Below are positions 42,783-52,492 of a DNA stretch of 64,000 bases, piece by piece; positions within the stretch are counted from its first letter, which is position 1; each line of letters opens with the position of its first letter. The stretch covers positions 1 to 64,000 of the forward strand of contig CAYMTR010000007.1 in NCBI GenBank assembly GCA_964393405.1, read 5' to 3'. The stretch comes from CAYMTR01 sp964393405 (GTDB taxonomy: Bacteria; Bacteroidota; Bacteroidia; Bacteroidales; Prolixibacteraceae). The notes under the pieces are model-generated. The model was not told where the DNA came from and made no database searches. It was given only the letters and a program-made list of their open reading frames with translations. A program made the translations under genes and the position numbers.

Positions 42783-43931
42783 TTAATTAAACAAAACTTT
42801 GTGAAAAATATCCTTTAAAATTAATTTTTCGTTTTCCCAGCAAAGAATCTCTCCTGCTGCTTTACAATTCTCTTTCCATTGGGCGTAACTTTCAGGTGAG
42901 GAAAGCATTGACTTAATACCTGAAGCAATGGCTTGAGGTGTTATTTCATCAATTGAAATGCCTACTTTATAATCAGATACAACCCTTTTCATTTCTGGAA
43001 GTGAACCTGTAAGTACAGGAACTTCTGCCCTTATATAATCGAATAATTTATTTGGGAGTGCAAATCTATAATTAAGTCCCATATCTTTTTCAACAGAAAT
43101 GCCAATTGTAGCTAACTTAGTAATTTGTCTAAGTTTTTCCGGTTCAATACGGCCGGTAAGAAAAACCCTGTCTTGAAGTTTTTCTTCAACTACCATACTT
43201 TTAATTTTTTCATATAAGTCACCGATTCCTATTATTACAAAATTAACTTCATTAACAAGGTGAATTGCCTTTATTGCCTCTTCAATTCCTCTTCCCAAAT
43301 TTACTGCTCCTTGGTATATAACGACAGGTTTATTTGTTGTAAAAGGAGGTGTTATTTCTACATTTTCATTCTCTCTTTGAATAATTTCGGGTAAATTTCT
43401 TATTACTTTAAACTTTGTACCATACTTCTCATTATAAGCATTTGCGATACTCTGACTAACAGTATAGCAGTGTTTAAGCTTTGGAAGAATAGATTTTTCA
43501 ATCTTCTCCCAAATTCTTTTTACCTTAGGTCGGTCTACAAGCTCTGGAACTTCAGTAAAATACTCATGGCTGTCGTATACTAATTTACTTTTCTTAAGTT
43601 TTGAAGCCATATAACATGCAGGTAGAGTGTCTAGGTCATTTGAAACGATAATATCATATTTTTTAAAAAGTAAGTAAAAAAACAACCTAATATTGTAATT
43701 GGCGTAGAACAAAGGACCTTTGTTGAAGCATAAAGAAAAGCGATGAGTTAGGAATGGTTTATCGAGTTTATTTTTTCCTGGATAATTTCTTCCGCAAACA
43801 GTAACTTCAAATTCCATTTCCATTAATGTCATGGCAATCCGGTTAACCCTGTTGTCTGTTACAATATCGTTGGTAACAGCCATAACAACTTTATTTTTTT
43901 TCTTATTGATAGAATTAACCTGTTTAATCAT
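42783..43931 (-). CDS. Glycosyltransferase, GT4-like (GT-B fold)
   Basis: Cytoplasmic or membrane-associated glycosyltransferase of 382 residues. The N-terminal Rossmann half shows VVMAVTNDIVTDNRVNRIAM and SKLVYDSHEYFTEVPELV. The C-terminal half shows VVIYQGAVNLGRGIEEAI, the IGIGDLYEKIKSMV linker, and the donor-binding E-x7-E-like region ISVEKDMGLNYRFALPNKLF. The family transfers nucleotide-activated sugars onto lipid or polysaccharide acceptors. No polysaccharide cluster surrounds it, so the acceptor is unknown. A good promoter lies directly upstream. Confidence 0.9.
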   Translation of the reverse strand: MIKQVNSINKKKNKVVMAVTNDIVTDNRVNRIAMTLMEMEFEVTVCGRNYPGKNKLDKPFLTHRFSLCFNKGPLFYANYNIRLFFYLLFKKYDIIVSNDLDTLPACYMASKLKKSKLVYDSHEYFTEVPELVDRPKVKRIWEKIEKSILPKLKHCYTVSQSIANAYNEKYGTKFKVIRNLPEIIQRENENVEITPPFTTNKPVVIYQGAVNLGRGIEEAIKAIHLVNEVNFVIIGIGDLYEKIKSMVVEEKLQDRVFLTGRIEPEKLRQITKLATIGISVEKDMGLNYRFALPNKLFDYIRAEVPVLTGSLPEMKRVVSDYKVGISIDEITPQAIASGIKSMLSSPESYAQWKENCKAAGEILCWENEKLILKDIFHKVLFN

Positions 43932-43950
43932 AATTAGACATTAACACTAA

Positions 43951-43982
43951 CAAAACTAAAGGAATTTTTCGATATTTGACAA
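43951..43982 (-). promoter_or_regulatory. Bacteroidota-type promoter of the glycosyltransferase gene
   Basis: Minus strand TTG (43982-43980), a 21-bp spacer and TAGTTTTG (43958-43951) fit TTG...TAnnTTTG. It ends 19 bp before the start codon. Confidence 0.6.
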
Positions 43983-44064
43983 TCGGTATTCAGGTCATAA
44001 CGTATAAAGGCAAATTTTTCTTATGTGTTAGCCAATATATTTATTTTAAAACAGTTAGCAGGAA

Positions 44065-45078
44065 ATGATAAGTTTTTACAAGAATTATAATATAAAAAAC
44101 TACAATAGTTTTGGGCTTAATGTTAATGTTGAAGCTTTTGTTGAATTTACAAGAAAAGAAGATATTCATGAAGTTCTTGAAGACAAGTTAGCTTATAAAA
44201 AGCATCTTGTTATTGGAAGTGGAAGCAATTTATTATTTCTTGATGATTTTGAGGGATTAATTATTTATCCCGCCATAAAAGGAATTGCTACAGTCGAAGA
44301 GGACTCTAATTGGGTATACATTGAAGTAGGTGCAGGAGAGAAGTGGGATGATTTGGTTGATTTTTCTGTAAAAAACGGTTGGGGAGGGATGGAAAACCTT
44401 TCTAACATACCCGGAAATGCCGGTGCATCGCCCGTTCAAAACATTGGTGCTTATGGTGCTGAGGTAAAGGATAGCATTTACTTGGTTAAAGGGTTTTTTC
44501 TTAAAAGCGGTAAATATTTCGAATATAATAATAGTGATTGTCAATTTGGGTATAGAAATTCAATTTTCAAACAATCGCTTAAAGGTGAAGTTGTTATAAC
44601 TTCAGTTGTTTATAGGCTGCTTAAAAGTCCTGTATTTAATCTTGAGTATGGTGCATTAAAAGACGAGACTGAGAGATTGGGAGATATAAATGTCAGAAAT
44701 ATACGTCAGGCAGTTATAAATATTCGTGGGTCTAAGTTGCCCGATCCGGAAAAAATAGGAAATGCCGGAAGTTTTTTTAAAAATCCGGTTGTTGATAGTA
44801 ATTTAGTTGAAAGGCTTAAATCAAAATTTAATAACATTCCTGTATATGTTTCTGGTGAAAATGGAATGTTAAAACTTGCCGCAGGCTGGCTCATTGACAG
44901 ATGTGGATGGAAGGGCTACCGGGAAGGTGATGCCGGGGTGCATAAGGATCAGGCATTAGTTCTTGTTAATTACGGTAAAGCTTCAGGTAGAAATATATTT
45001 GACGTTGCCCAAAAGATACAGAACTCTGTTTATGATGAATTTGGTGTAAGATTAGAGCCTGAAGTAAACATTATATGA
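44065..45078 (+). CDS. murB: UDP-N-acetylenolpyruvoylglucosamine reductase
   Basis: FAD enzyme that makes UDP-MurNAc, an early step of peptidoglycan synthesis. The 337 residues and layout match type I (E. coli-like) MurB. The FAD domain includes HLVIGSGSNLLFLDDFEGL and MENLSNIPGNAGASPVQNIG with AYGAEVKD. A substrate domain carries the type I YRNSIFKQ insertion, and the catalytic-serine motif GNAGSFFKNP follows. The C-terminus LAAGWLIDRCGWKG is also typical. It lies 34 bp upstream of uvrB. Confidence 0.97.
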   Translation: MISFYKNYNIKNYNSFGLNVNVEAFVEFTRKEDIHEVLEDKLAYKKHLVIGSGSNLLFLDDFEGLIIYPAIKGIATVEEDSNWVYIEVGAGEKWDDLVDFSVKNGWGGMENLSNIPGNAGASPVQNIGAYGAEVKDSIYLVKGFFLKSGKYFEYNNSDCQFGYRNSIFKQSLKGEVVITSVVYRLLKSPVFNLEYGALKDETERLGDINVRNIRQAVINIRGSKLPDPEKIGNAGSFFKNPVVDSNLVERLKSKFNNIPVYVSGENGMLKLAAGWLIDRCGWKGYREGDAGVHKDQALVLVNYGKASGRNIFDVAQKIQNSVYDEFGVRLEPEVNII

Positions 45079-45112
45079 CATCATACTTTTTGTTTACCTA
45101 ATAAAAAAGAGG

Positions 45113-47149
45113 ATGGATTTCAAGATTGTTTCTGAATATCAGCCAACAGGCGATCAGCCCCAGGCAATAGAACAGCTTACACAAGGTGTCAACGATTGTA
45201 TTTTTGCCCAGACCTTACTTGGTGTTACTGGCTCGGGGAAAACGTTTACAATTGCCAATGTGATTGAACGTACAGGCAAACCTACACTTGTTTTAAGTCA
45301 TAATAAGACACTTGCAGCACAGTTGTATAGCGAGCTAAAAATGTTCTTCCCTGAAAACGCTGTTGAATATTTTGTTTCTTATTACGATTATTATCAGCCT
45401 GAAGCATATTTGCCTGTTTCTGATACATATATTGAAAAGGACCTGTCTATCAACGATGAGATTGAAAAGTTAAGGCTAAGCGCTACATCTGCACTTCTTT
45501 CGGGTAGAAGGGATGTTATTGTTGTTTCTTCGGTTTCGTGTCTTTATGGAGTAGGTAATCCTGATGATTTTCATGCTAATGTAATTGAAATAAATGTAGG
45601 GCAGACAATTGCCAGAAATGCATTTCTAAGGAGGCTGGTAGATAGTTTGTATTCACGTAATGAAGTAGAATTCTTAAGGGGTAATTTCAGAGTCAAAGGA
45701 GATACAATAGATGTTTATCCCGCATATTCCGATACAGCTGTTAGGATTGTTTTTTTTGGTGATGATATTGAGGAAATACACAAATTCAATCCAGAAAATG
45801 GAAGGGTATTCGATGATCTTGAAAGCTTGATTATTTATCCTGCAAACATATTTGTGACTACCCAATTGAGAATGAACGGTGCAATAAAGGAAATTCAGGA
45901 TGATCTTTTAAAACAAATAAATTATTTCAATGAGATTGGCAAGCCTTTCGAAGCAAAGAGAATAAAAGAAAGGGTTGAATACGACATGGAAATGATGAAG
46001 GAGTTGGGCTACTGTCCCGGTATTGAAAACTATTCAAGATATTTCGACGGTAGGGAGCCCGGAACTCGACCTTTCTGTCTTCTTGATTATTTTCCTGAGG
46101 ATTATCTGATGGTTGTTGATGAAAGCCATGTTACAGTTTCTCAGATAAGGGCAATGTACGGAGGTGACAGATCAAGAAAAACAACGCTTGTTGAATATGG
46201 GTTCAGACTTCCTGCTGCAATAGACAACCGTCCATTAAAGTTTGATGAGTGGGAAAGAATTATAAAACAGGTGATATTCGTAAGTGCAACTCCGGCTGAA
46301 TATGAGTTGGAAAAATCTGAAGGTGTGATTGTTGAGCAGATTATACGGCCAACAGGTTTACTTGATCCGGCAATTGATGTCAGACCAAGTCATAACCAAA
46401 TTGACAATTTAATTGAGGAGATAAACAAGAGAGTTGAAAAGAATGAGAGGGTCCTTGTTACCACATTAACGAAAAGAATGGCAGAGCAATTGTCGGCATA
46501 CCTTTTAAGAATGGGTGTTAAAACAAGATATATTCATTCTGACGTAGTTACCCTTGAAAGGGTAGAAATACTTGAGGGACTTAGGAAAGGTGATTTTGAT
46601 GTACTGGTTGGCATCAACCTTTTAAGGGAAGGCTTGGATTTACCTGAAGTATCGCTGGTCGCAATTCTCGATGCAGATAAGGAAGGTTTTCTAAGGTCGG
46701 AAAGATCTCTTACTCAAACTGCAGGTAGGGCAGCAAGGCATCTCGACGGATTAGTTATAATGTATGCTGACAAAATTACTGAGTCGATGAGAAAAACTAT
46801 TGAATCGACAAATTATAAAAGGGAAAAGCAGTTAAGATACAATGAAATTAATAATATTACACCTACTCAAATTGTAAAAGCAAGTAGACCTATTATTGGT
46901 GTTGAAAGCAAAAGGAAGGCAGCAGAAAGTAAACAAAATGTAAGGTATTATTCCGAGACAGAGCATCTTGACTCAGCAGCCGATCCTGTATTGCAATATA
47001 TGGGCAGAGATGAAATGGAAAAAGCAATTTTGAAGGTCAGAAAAGAAATGGAAAAATGTGCCAAAGAGCTTGACTTCATTCAGGCGGCACAATATAGAGA
47101 CGAAATGTTCAAGCTGAAAGAATTATTCTCGAAAAAGTTCGGGGATTGA
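45113..47149 (+). CDS. uvrB: Excinuclease ABC subunit B
   Basis: Damage-verifying helicase of nucleotide excision repair (678 residues, normal). Visible features are Walker A GVTGSGKT, the beta-hairpin YYDYYQPEAYLP, DESHVTVSQIRAMY (Walker B region), VSATPAEYE, helicase motifs V and VI (VLVGINLLREGLDLPEVSL, QTAGRAARHL) and the C-terminal UVR motif (KEMEKCAKELDFIQAAQYRD) that binds UvrC. The gene is intact. Confidence 0.98.
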   Translation: MDFKIVSEYQPTGDQPQAIEQLTQGVNDCIFAQTLLGVTGSGKTFTIANVIERTGKPTLVLSHNKTLAAQLYSELKMFFPENAVEYFVSYYDYYQPEAYLPVSDTYIEKDLSINDEIEKLRLSATSALLSGRRDVIVVSSVSCLYGVGNPDDFHANVIEINVGQTIARNAFLRRLVDSLYSRNEVEFLRGNFRVKGDTIDVYPAYSDTAVRIVFFGDDIEEIHKFNPENGRVFDDLESLIIYPANIFVTTQLRMNGAIKEIQDDLLKQINYFNEIGKPFEAKRIKERVEYDMEMMKELGYCPGIENYSRYFDGREPGTRPFCLLDYFPEDYLMVVDESHVTVSQIRAMYGGDRSRKTTLVEYGFRLPAAIDNRPLKFDEWERIIKQVIFVSATPAEYELEKSEGVIVEQIIRPTGLLDPAIDVRPSHNQIDNLIEEINKRVEKNERVLVTTLTKRMAEQLSAYLLRMGVKTRYIHSDVVTLERVEILEGLRKGDFDVLVGINLLREGLDLPEVSLVAILDADKEGFLRSERSLTQTAGRAARHLDGLVIMYADKITESMRKTIESTNYKREKQLRYNEINNITPTQIVKASRPIIGVESKRKAAESKQNVRYYSETEHLDSAADPVLQYMGRDEMEKAILKVRKEMEKCAKELDFIQAAQYRDEMFKLKELFSKKFGD

Positions 47150-47176
47150 TTGCAGGGTATTTTTTTCTAATTTTAC

Positions 47177-49333
47177 GTGATGAGAATTTTTCTTTTTTAT
47201 TTGATTCTTAGCTTAATATTCTTTGTGAATCCACTATCAGGACAGATTTCACAAGGAGGATATCCTATTGAAGTAGACAATTTTAAATCTGTCTCTTTGC
47301 AGGAAAAAATCGTTAGAATGCCTAAGGTTGATAACGAAAGCTTAAGAAAAAAATCGCTTGAGGAAGAAAACTTTAAAAGTCTGAGATTTGCGCATTCATT
47401 TAAAGTAAACTTAAATCCTCAAAATTCCGGCGATCATTATGAGGCAGATGGTTGTATTGTTTGGAGGCTTATTGTAAAATCGGATAGCGCACTTTCCCTT
47501 AATATTGTTTTTTCAAAATATTTCGTACCTGACGGTGCCAGGCTATTTGTCTTTGATAAAGAGATGAAATATATCCTCGGTGCTTTTACTTCGTTAAATA
47601 ACAAAGAATTTAAAAAATTGGGAGTTTATCCCGTTCCGGGAGATGAAATAGTTATTCAATACGAAGAACCTGTGAACTCTATGTCAAAGGGTGAAATTGA
47701 AATAGGTGAAATCAACCACGACTTTTTAGGAATTATTGATTGTTCTAATCGTTTTGACAGGAGGATTTCTGAATGGTGCCATATCGATGTTAATTGTGAG
47801 TCGGCTTCAGGTCTTGATTTACAAAAGCGTTCCGTTTGCCGCATTATTGCAGGTGACGAAATTGGTACTGGTTCGCTTTTAAATAATGTTCTGCAAAATG
47901 GTAAACCCTATGTAATTTCAGCATTTCATATTTACGATGATCCGGAAGTTGCTAAAACTTCTTTATTCGATTTCAATTATGAAAGTCCATACTGTACAGA
48001 ACTTGATGGCTTTGATAATCAGTCTGTAAGTGGTTCAGTGCCACTCGCCTGGTTCGATAGCCTTGATTTTTTGTTAGTGGAATTAAGCGAATCTATACCT
48101 CTAACTTACAGACCGTATTTTTCTGGTTGGGATGCCCGAAAAATGGCTCCTTCAAACTCTCATGTAATTCATCATCCAAACGGGGACGTTAAGAAGATTT
48201 CTCATGATTCAGGAATATGCGATTCGGCAAAATATTCCAACAGATTTATAAATTTTGGGCATTGGTTAGTAAGGGATTGGGAGTCTGGTTCAACTGAAGG
48301 TGGTTCTTCTGGTGCAGGGTTGTTCAATGGTGATAAGAGACTTGTTGGTCTACTTTCAGGTGGAGATGCTTCATGTGATAATCCTCAATATGACTTTTTT
48401 GTAAGATTTGATAAAACTTGGAACTATAAGAGTCAGAACAACCGTCAATTGAAACGTTGGCTTGATCCAGGAGGTACAGGAAAACTGACTTTAGATGGTT
48501 ACGACCCTTACGAATCAACAAACAAATGTACTTTCATAAGTAATTTTCAGGTAGAAGATTCTATTGCTTTATTGCCTGATTTCAAAAGTACTGAAGGTAT
48601 ATATTCAGGTAATAACAAAATGGGTATTACTGAAGCTGGGGAAATATTTACAGGCATTAATAAGGCTTCAATTAGTGGTGTTGCTTTTGGAATTGCTGAC
48701 GTTGATTATGGCGTAGCTAATACTGATTTAACAATTAGAATTTATTCCGGTGATACTTTGCCCGTTTTTGCTGTTAAACAATTCAAGTATCCAATTAAGA
48801 AGTTGACAGCTAATGCTATGAATTATATTAATTTCAGCGAGCCGGTCTTTGTTGAAGGTAATTTCTTTATTACTGTTGTTTTACCGTCAGGAAATGATTC
48901 TGTATCAATTTTCCAATCTGTTTTCCGTCCCTTGATCCTTAAAAATACCATGATAATTAAACAGGATGATGTTTGGAAAAAGACTTCTTCTATTGCAGGT
49001 GAAACAAATAGAGGAACTTCACTTCTTATGCAGGTCATGTTGTGTGATTATTCTTTTACCCATAAAATAGATACTATTTTTGATGAAGATCAGTTATTCA
49101 GATTATTTCCTAATCCGGCTAACGATTACTTAATTTTTGAATTTAAAAAGCGAACTTCTGAATTTGAATTCTGGATTTATGACATGGCCGGAAAAGAAAT
49201 GATTTACGACTGTGATCAAAACAGGATGTATAATGAAGTTGATCTTTCTTCCTTTTCTTCAGGAATTTATATATTGAAGGTGTCTGATGGCGAAAAGACT
49301 GAAGTTAGAAGATTCATTGTAACAGACAATTAG
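47177..49333 (+). CDS. T9SS-secreted lysyl-endopeptidase-like serine protease
   Basis: Secreted S1-type protease of 718 residues. A signal peptide (1-22) and a propeptide-like region (about 25-205) lead to the protease domain (about 210-440). The triad is H251 (SAFHI), D297 (LDFLLVE) and S378 (GGSSGAG). GSSG in place of trypsin's GDSG is the pattern of Achromobacter lysyl endopeptidase. Next come a beta-sandwich domain (about 460-630) and a type A T9SS sorting domain (LFRLFPNPANDYLIF to RRFIVTDN). It is separated from the importer lipoprotein gene by 2 bp, so the two are co-transcribed. Lys specificity is inferred only from family resemblance. Confidence 0.88.
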   Translation: MMRIFLFYLILSLIFFVNPLSGQISQGGYPIEVDNFKSVSLQEKIVRMPKVDNESLRKKSLEEENFKSLRFAHSFKVNLNPQNSGDHYEADGCIVWRLIVKSDSALSLNIVFSKYFVPDGARLFVFDKEMKYILGAFTSLNNKEFKKLGVYPVPGDEIVIQYEEPVNSMSKGEIEIGEINHDFLGIIDCSNRFDRRISEWCHIDVNCESASGLDLQKRSVCRIIAGDEIGTGSLLNNVLQNGKPYVISAFHIYDDPEVAKTSLFDFNYESPYCTELDGFDNQSVSGSVPLAWFDSLDFLLVELSESIPLTYRPYFSGWDARKMAPSNSHVIHHPNGDVKKISHDSGICDSAKYSNRFINFGHWLVRDWESGSTEGGSSGAGLFNGDKRLVGLLSGGDASCDNPQYDFFVRFDKTWNYKSQNNRQLKRWLDPGGTGKLTLDGYDPYESTNKCTFISNFQVEDSIALLPDFKSTEGIYSGNNKMGITEAGEIFTGINKASISGVAFGIADVDYGVANTDLTIRIYSGDTLPVFAVKQFKYPIKKLTANAMNYINFSEPVFVEGNFFITVVLPSGNDSVSIFQSVFRPLILKNTMIIKQDDVWKKTSSIAGETNRGTSLLMQVMLCDYSFTHKIDTIFDEDQLFRLFPNPANDYLIFEFKKRTSEFEFWIYDMAGKEMIYDCDQNRMYNEVDLSSFSSGIYILKVSDGEKTEVRRFIVTDN

Positions 49334-49335
49334 TT

Positions 49336-50454
49336 ATGAATTTTAGCAAACTGCTGTTTATTCTCCTCGTTTTTTTAAGTTCTTGCAGAAACAAGAACAT
49401 CGAAAGGATTACACCTGATACAGAAAACGAATATGCAGGAATCTTCGCTATTGTAGAAAATGAAAAATACACAAAACTTACAGTTTACAGCCCATGGGAA
49501 GGGGCAGGGGAGGTGAAGTTTGATTATTATCTTACTCCTCGAGGTGTGAAAATTGACTCGCTGGATAACACAATTCCGGTGCCTGTTGAAAAAGTAATTT
49601 GCCTTTCTACTACTCATATCCCTTACATAAAAGCCCTTGGTGAAACTAATTCTATAATTGGTTTGTCAGGAGCAGGTTTTGTTTTTGATTCAACTGTTTA
49701 CAGAAGATACTCAGAAAATGAAATCGTTGATGTGGGTTATGGACAGAATATCAATTACGAGAAGATTGTGAGTATGAAGCCTGATGTTATTTTTGCTTAT
49801 GGCGTTGGGAGTGAAGTTGTTGGTTTTGCCAACAGGCTTAAAGATTTGAACATTCCTGTTGTTATTATTGCAGAATATCTTGAATCAAGCCCTCTCGGAA
49901 AAGCAGAGTGGATAAAATTTATTTCCCCATTTTTTTGTAAAAAAGCAGAAGGGGACTCCATTTTTAAACATATAAGAGATAACTATAACGAATTAAGGAA
50001 TATTGTTGATTCAGCGAACTTTAAGCCAAAAGTAATGACCGGATTACCTTTTAAAGAGCAGTGGTGGGTCCCCGGTGGAAGGTCTTATCTTTCAAACCTC
50101 ATAAACGACGCCGGAGCTGAATATTTGTGGAACGAAAACGAAAGTGAAGAAAGTTTTGTTGTTTCGGTTGAAGAAATGATCGTAAAGGCTTCTAATGCTG
50201 ATTTTTGGGTTTTTACATCCGGGATAAAAGACTTGAACGGAATAGTTGACTTTGATCAAAGGTTTTCGATTTTTAAACCCTTTAAAAATGGTAATGTCTT
50301 CAACAGTGATAAAAGATTGAGTCACGGTGGTGGACACGACATTTGGGAATCCGGTGTTTTAGCTGCAGACGTGATGTTAAAGGATTTTATTTGTATCTTT
50401 CATCCTGAACTTTTAAAGAACCACCAGACATTATATTATCGGAAATTAGAATAA
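49336..50454 (+). CDS. Periplasmic-binding lipoprotein of a metal-chelate/cobalamin ABC importer
   Basis: Solute-binding protein of 372 residues with a lipoprotein signal (LLVFLSSC, Cys17) and a BtuF/FepB-type fold. Two lobes joined by a long helix are suggested by VICLSTTHIPYIKALGETNS, VSMKPDVIFAYGVGSE and WWVPGGRSYLSNLINDAGAE. A conserved Glu/Trp pocket region and the C-terminal GGGHDIWESGVLAADVML are typical. The next gene starts on the last base of the stop codon (coupled). Ligand (iron-siderophore, haem or B12) cannot be told; no TonB receptor is adjacent. Confidence 0.9.
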   Translation: MNFSKLLFILLVFLSSCRNKNIERITPDTENEYAGIFAIVENEKYTKLTVYSPWEGAGEVKFDYYLTPRGVKIDSLDNTIPVPVEKVICLSTTHIPYIKALGETNSIIGLSGAGFVFDSTVYRRYSENEIVDVGYGQNINYEKIVSMKPDVIFAYGVGSEVVGFANRLKDLNIPVVIIAEYLESSPLGKAEWIKFISPFFCKKAEGDSIFKHIRDNYNELRNIVDSANFKPKVMTGLPFKEQWWVPGGRSYLSNLINDAGAEYLWNENESEESFVVSVEEMIVKASNADFWVFTSGIKDLNGIVDFDQRFSIFKPFKNGNVFNSDKRLSHGGGHDIWESGVLAADVMLKDFICIFHPELLKNHQTLYYRKLE

Positions 50455-51488
50455 TGCCTCTTAATAGAACCAATAATATTATTTTATTCATATCACTGAC
50501 AATTACTCTCTTAGTGGTATTTGTAGCAGATTTGCTCCTAGGGTCAGTGAAAATACCACCAGGAGAAATTTTTCTGGCACTAAGTGGCAAATCAACTGAA
50601 ACTTTTAATCAGATCATCAATGAATTCAGATTACCCAAAGCTATCACAGCAGTAGTAGCAGGCGTGGCTTTATCTGTTTGTGGACTTCAGATGCAGACCT
50701 TATTCAGAAATCCTCTTGCAGGTCCTGATGTCCTGGGTATTAATGCCGGTGCTAGTTTAGGGGTTGCTTTGTTGGTACTTGGATTCTCTTCATTCTTCTC
50801 GAATTCATTATTTACAGTTACCGGTGCTTGGTCTATAGTGATTATGGCTTGGCTTGGTGCTGGAGGTGTTTTATTGCTGATTCTCCTGATATCAGTTAGA
50901 GTCAGAGATATTATGACTATTTTAATTCTTGGAATCTTATTTTCAGGGGCAGTTTCTTCATTAGTGACAGTGCTACAGTATTTTAGCAGTGAATCTATGT
51001 TGAAGTCATTTGTTATCTGGACTATGGGTAGCCTTGGGGGAGTTACTGCAACTCAACTGAAAGTTTTAGTGCCTTCATTACTTGTTGGTCTATTGATAAC
51101 TTTTTTTCTGATTAAACAATTAGATATTCTTTTACTTGGTGAAAAATATTCCGTTAGTTCTGGAGTTAACGTTCAATTGGTTAGGGTGATGATTTTTATT
51201 AGCACCAGTATAATGGCAGGTAGCGTTACTGCTTTCTGCGGACCAATTGCTTTTATTGGTATTGCAGTGCCTCATATTTCTCGCATGGTTTTCAGAACAT
51301 CTTCACACATCATTCTTGTTCCGGCAACAATATTGATCGGTGCAATTATTATGCTTGCAAGTGACATGCTTTCGCAAATGCCGGGCTTAAATATTACTCT
51401 TCCTATTAATGCGATAACATCAATTTTGGGAGTTCCTGTTATTATCTGGATAATATTCAAGAATAAAAAAATGGAGAAGATTTTTTAA
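50454..51488 (+). CDS. FecCD/BtuC-type ABC permease
   Basis: Permease of 344 residues with about ten helices. Family motifs are visible: FRLPKAITAVVAGVALSVCG, LQMQTLFRNPLAGPDVLGINAGASLG, the coupling region GSVTAFCGPIAFIGIAVPHISRM and the ASDMLSQMPGLN C-terminal motif. It is translationally coupled to the lipoprotein gene and lies 2 bp before the ATPase gene. It imports ferric siderophore, haem or cobalamin. Confidence 0.95.
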   Translation: MPLNRTNNIILFISLTITLLVVFVADLLLGSVKIPPGEIFLALSGKSTETFNQIINEFRLPKAITAVVAGVALSVCGLQMQTLFRNPLAGPDVLGINAGASLGVALLVLGFSSFFSNSLFTVTGAWSIVIMAWLGAGGVLLLILLISVRVRDIMTILILGILFSGAVSSLVTVLQYFSSESMLKSFVIWTMGSLGGVTATQLKVLVPSLLVGLLITFFLIKQLDILLLGEKYSVSSGVNVQLVRVMIFISTSIMAGSVTAFCGPIAFIGIAVPHISRMVFRTSSHIILVPATILIGAIIMLASDMLSQMPGLNITLPINAITSILGVPVIIWIIFKNKKMEKIF

Positions 51489-51490
51489 TT

Positions 51491-52492
51491 ATGAGTAGCC
51501 CTACTGTCATATTGAAAGATTTATCTATTGGTTATAAGATCAATAAAAAAGAAAAAATTCTGCTTGATAATCTTTCTACTTCACTATTAACTGGTGAAAC
51601 TGTTGCCTTAATTGGTAATAACGGCTGCGGTAAAAGTACTTTACTTAGAACAATTGCCGGTTTCAATAAACCTTTGAATGGTGAGGTTATTTTAAATGGG
51701 AAAGATATTACTGATATTCATATCAGAGAGAAGGCTAGTCTTATTTCTTTCGTTTCGACAGAAATAGTCAGGGTAAGTAATATGAGTGTTAAAGACCTTG
51801 TTGGACTGGGAAGATACTTGTATTCAGGATTATGGGGTAGTTTGTCGGCTGAAGACAAAAGAATTGTCAATCACTGTATCAGTATAACAGGATTAAAAGG
51901 ATTTGAAAATAGACAGATTGAAAGTCTTAGTGACGGAGAAAGACAGAGGGCAATGATAGCCAGAGCATTGGCACAGGACACGCCTGTTATGATATTGGAC
52001 GAACCTACTGCTTTTCTTGATATTAGGAATAAGCACGAGATAATTCATTTGTTGAATGGACTGGCTTCTGAGAAAAATAAGGTGGTTTTATTTTCAACTC
52101 ATGATTTCAATATTGCTATGAGCCTTTCTGACAAGATATGGTATATAAAAGATAAATCTCTTTGCGAAGGAGCACCTGAAGACCTCGCTATAAATAAAGA
52201 TCTTGACCACATATTTGAAGGTTCAGAAATTAAATTTAACTCGTTAAACGGCGAATTTGAGATTAAAATTGAAGGTAAGCACGAAGTAAGTATTAATTCA
52301 GATTTGACTTTATATTTCTGGTTAAAGAAAGCACTATACAGAGCAGGTTTTTCTGAAAATAAAAATTCTGAGACTAAAGTAAGTGCATATATGAAAGACA
52401 ACAGTGTGTTGTATACCATTGAAATAGCCAAAGAAATCAAAGAATTTCTGACTGTTTATGATTTGCTTAAATACATGGAAACTATAAAATGA
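51491..52492 (+). CDS. FepC/BtuD-type ABC ATPase with C-terminal extension
   Basis: ATPase of 333 residues. Motifs: Walker A GNNGCGKST, signature LSDGERQRAMIARALAQ, Walker B VMILDEPTAFLD and H-loop LFSTHDF. Normal FepC-type proteins have about 250-265 residues; here a segment of about 85 residues follows (IKFNSLNGEFEIKIEGKHEV and onwards) with no recognised motif. Similar extensions occur in Bacteroidota homologues, as far as I recall. The 3' end overlaps the convergent hybrid kinase gene by 11 bp. Confidence 0.93.
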   Translation: MSSPTVILKDLSIGYKINKKEKILLDNLSTSLLTGETVALIGNNGCGKSTLLRTIAGFNKPLNGEVILNGKDITDIHIREKASLISFVSTEIVRVSNMSVKDLVGLGRYLYSGLWGSLSAEDKRIVNHCISITGLKGFENRQIESLSDGERQRAMIARALAQDTPVMILDEPTAFLDIRNKHEIIHLLNGLASEKNKVVLFSTHDFNIAMSLSDKIWYIKDKSLCEGAPEDLAINKDLDHIFEGSEIKFNSLNGEFEIKIEGKHEVSINSDLTLYFWLKKALYRAGFSENKNSETKVSAYMKDNSVLYTIEIAKEIKEFLTVYDLLKYMETIK

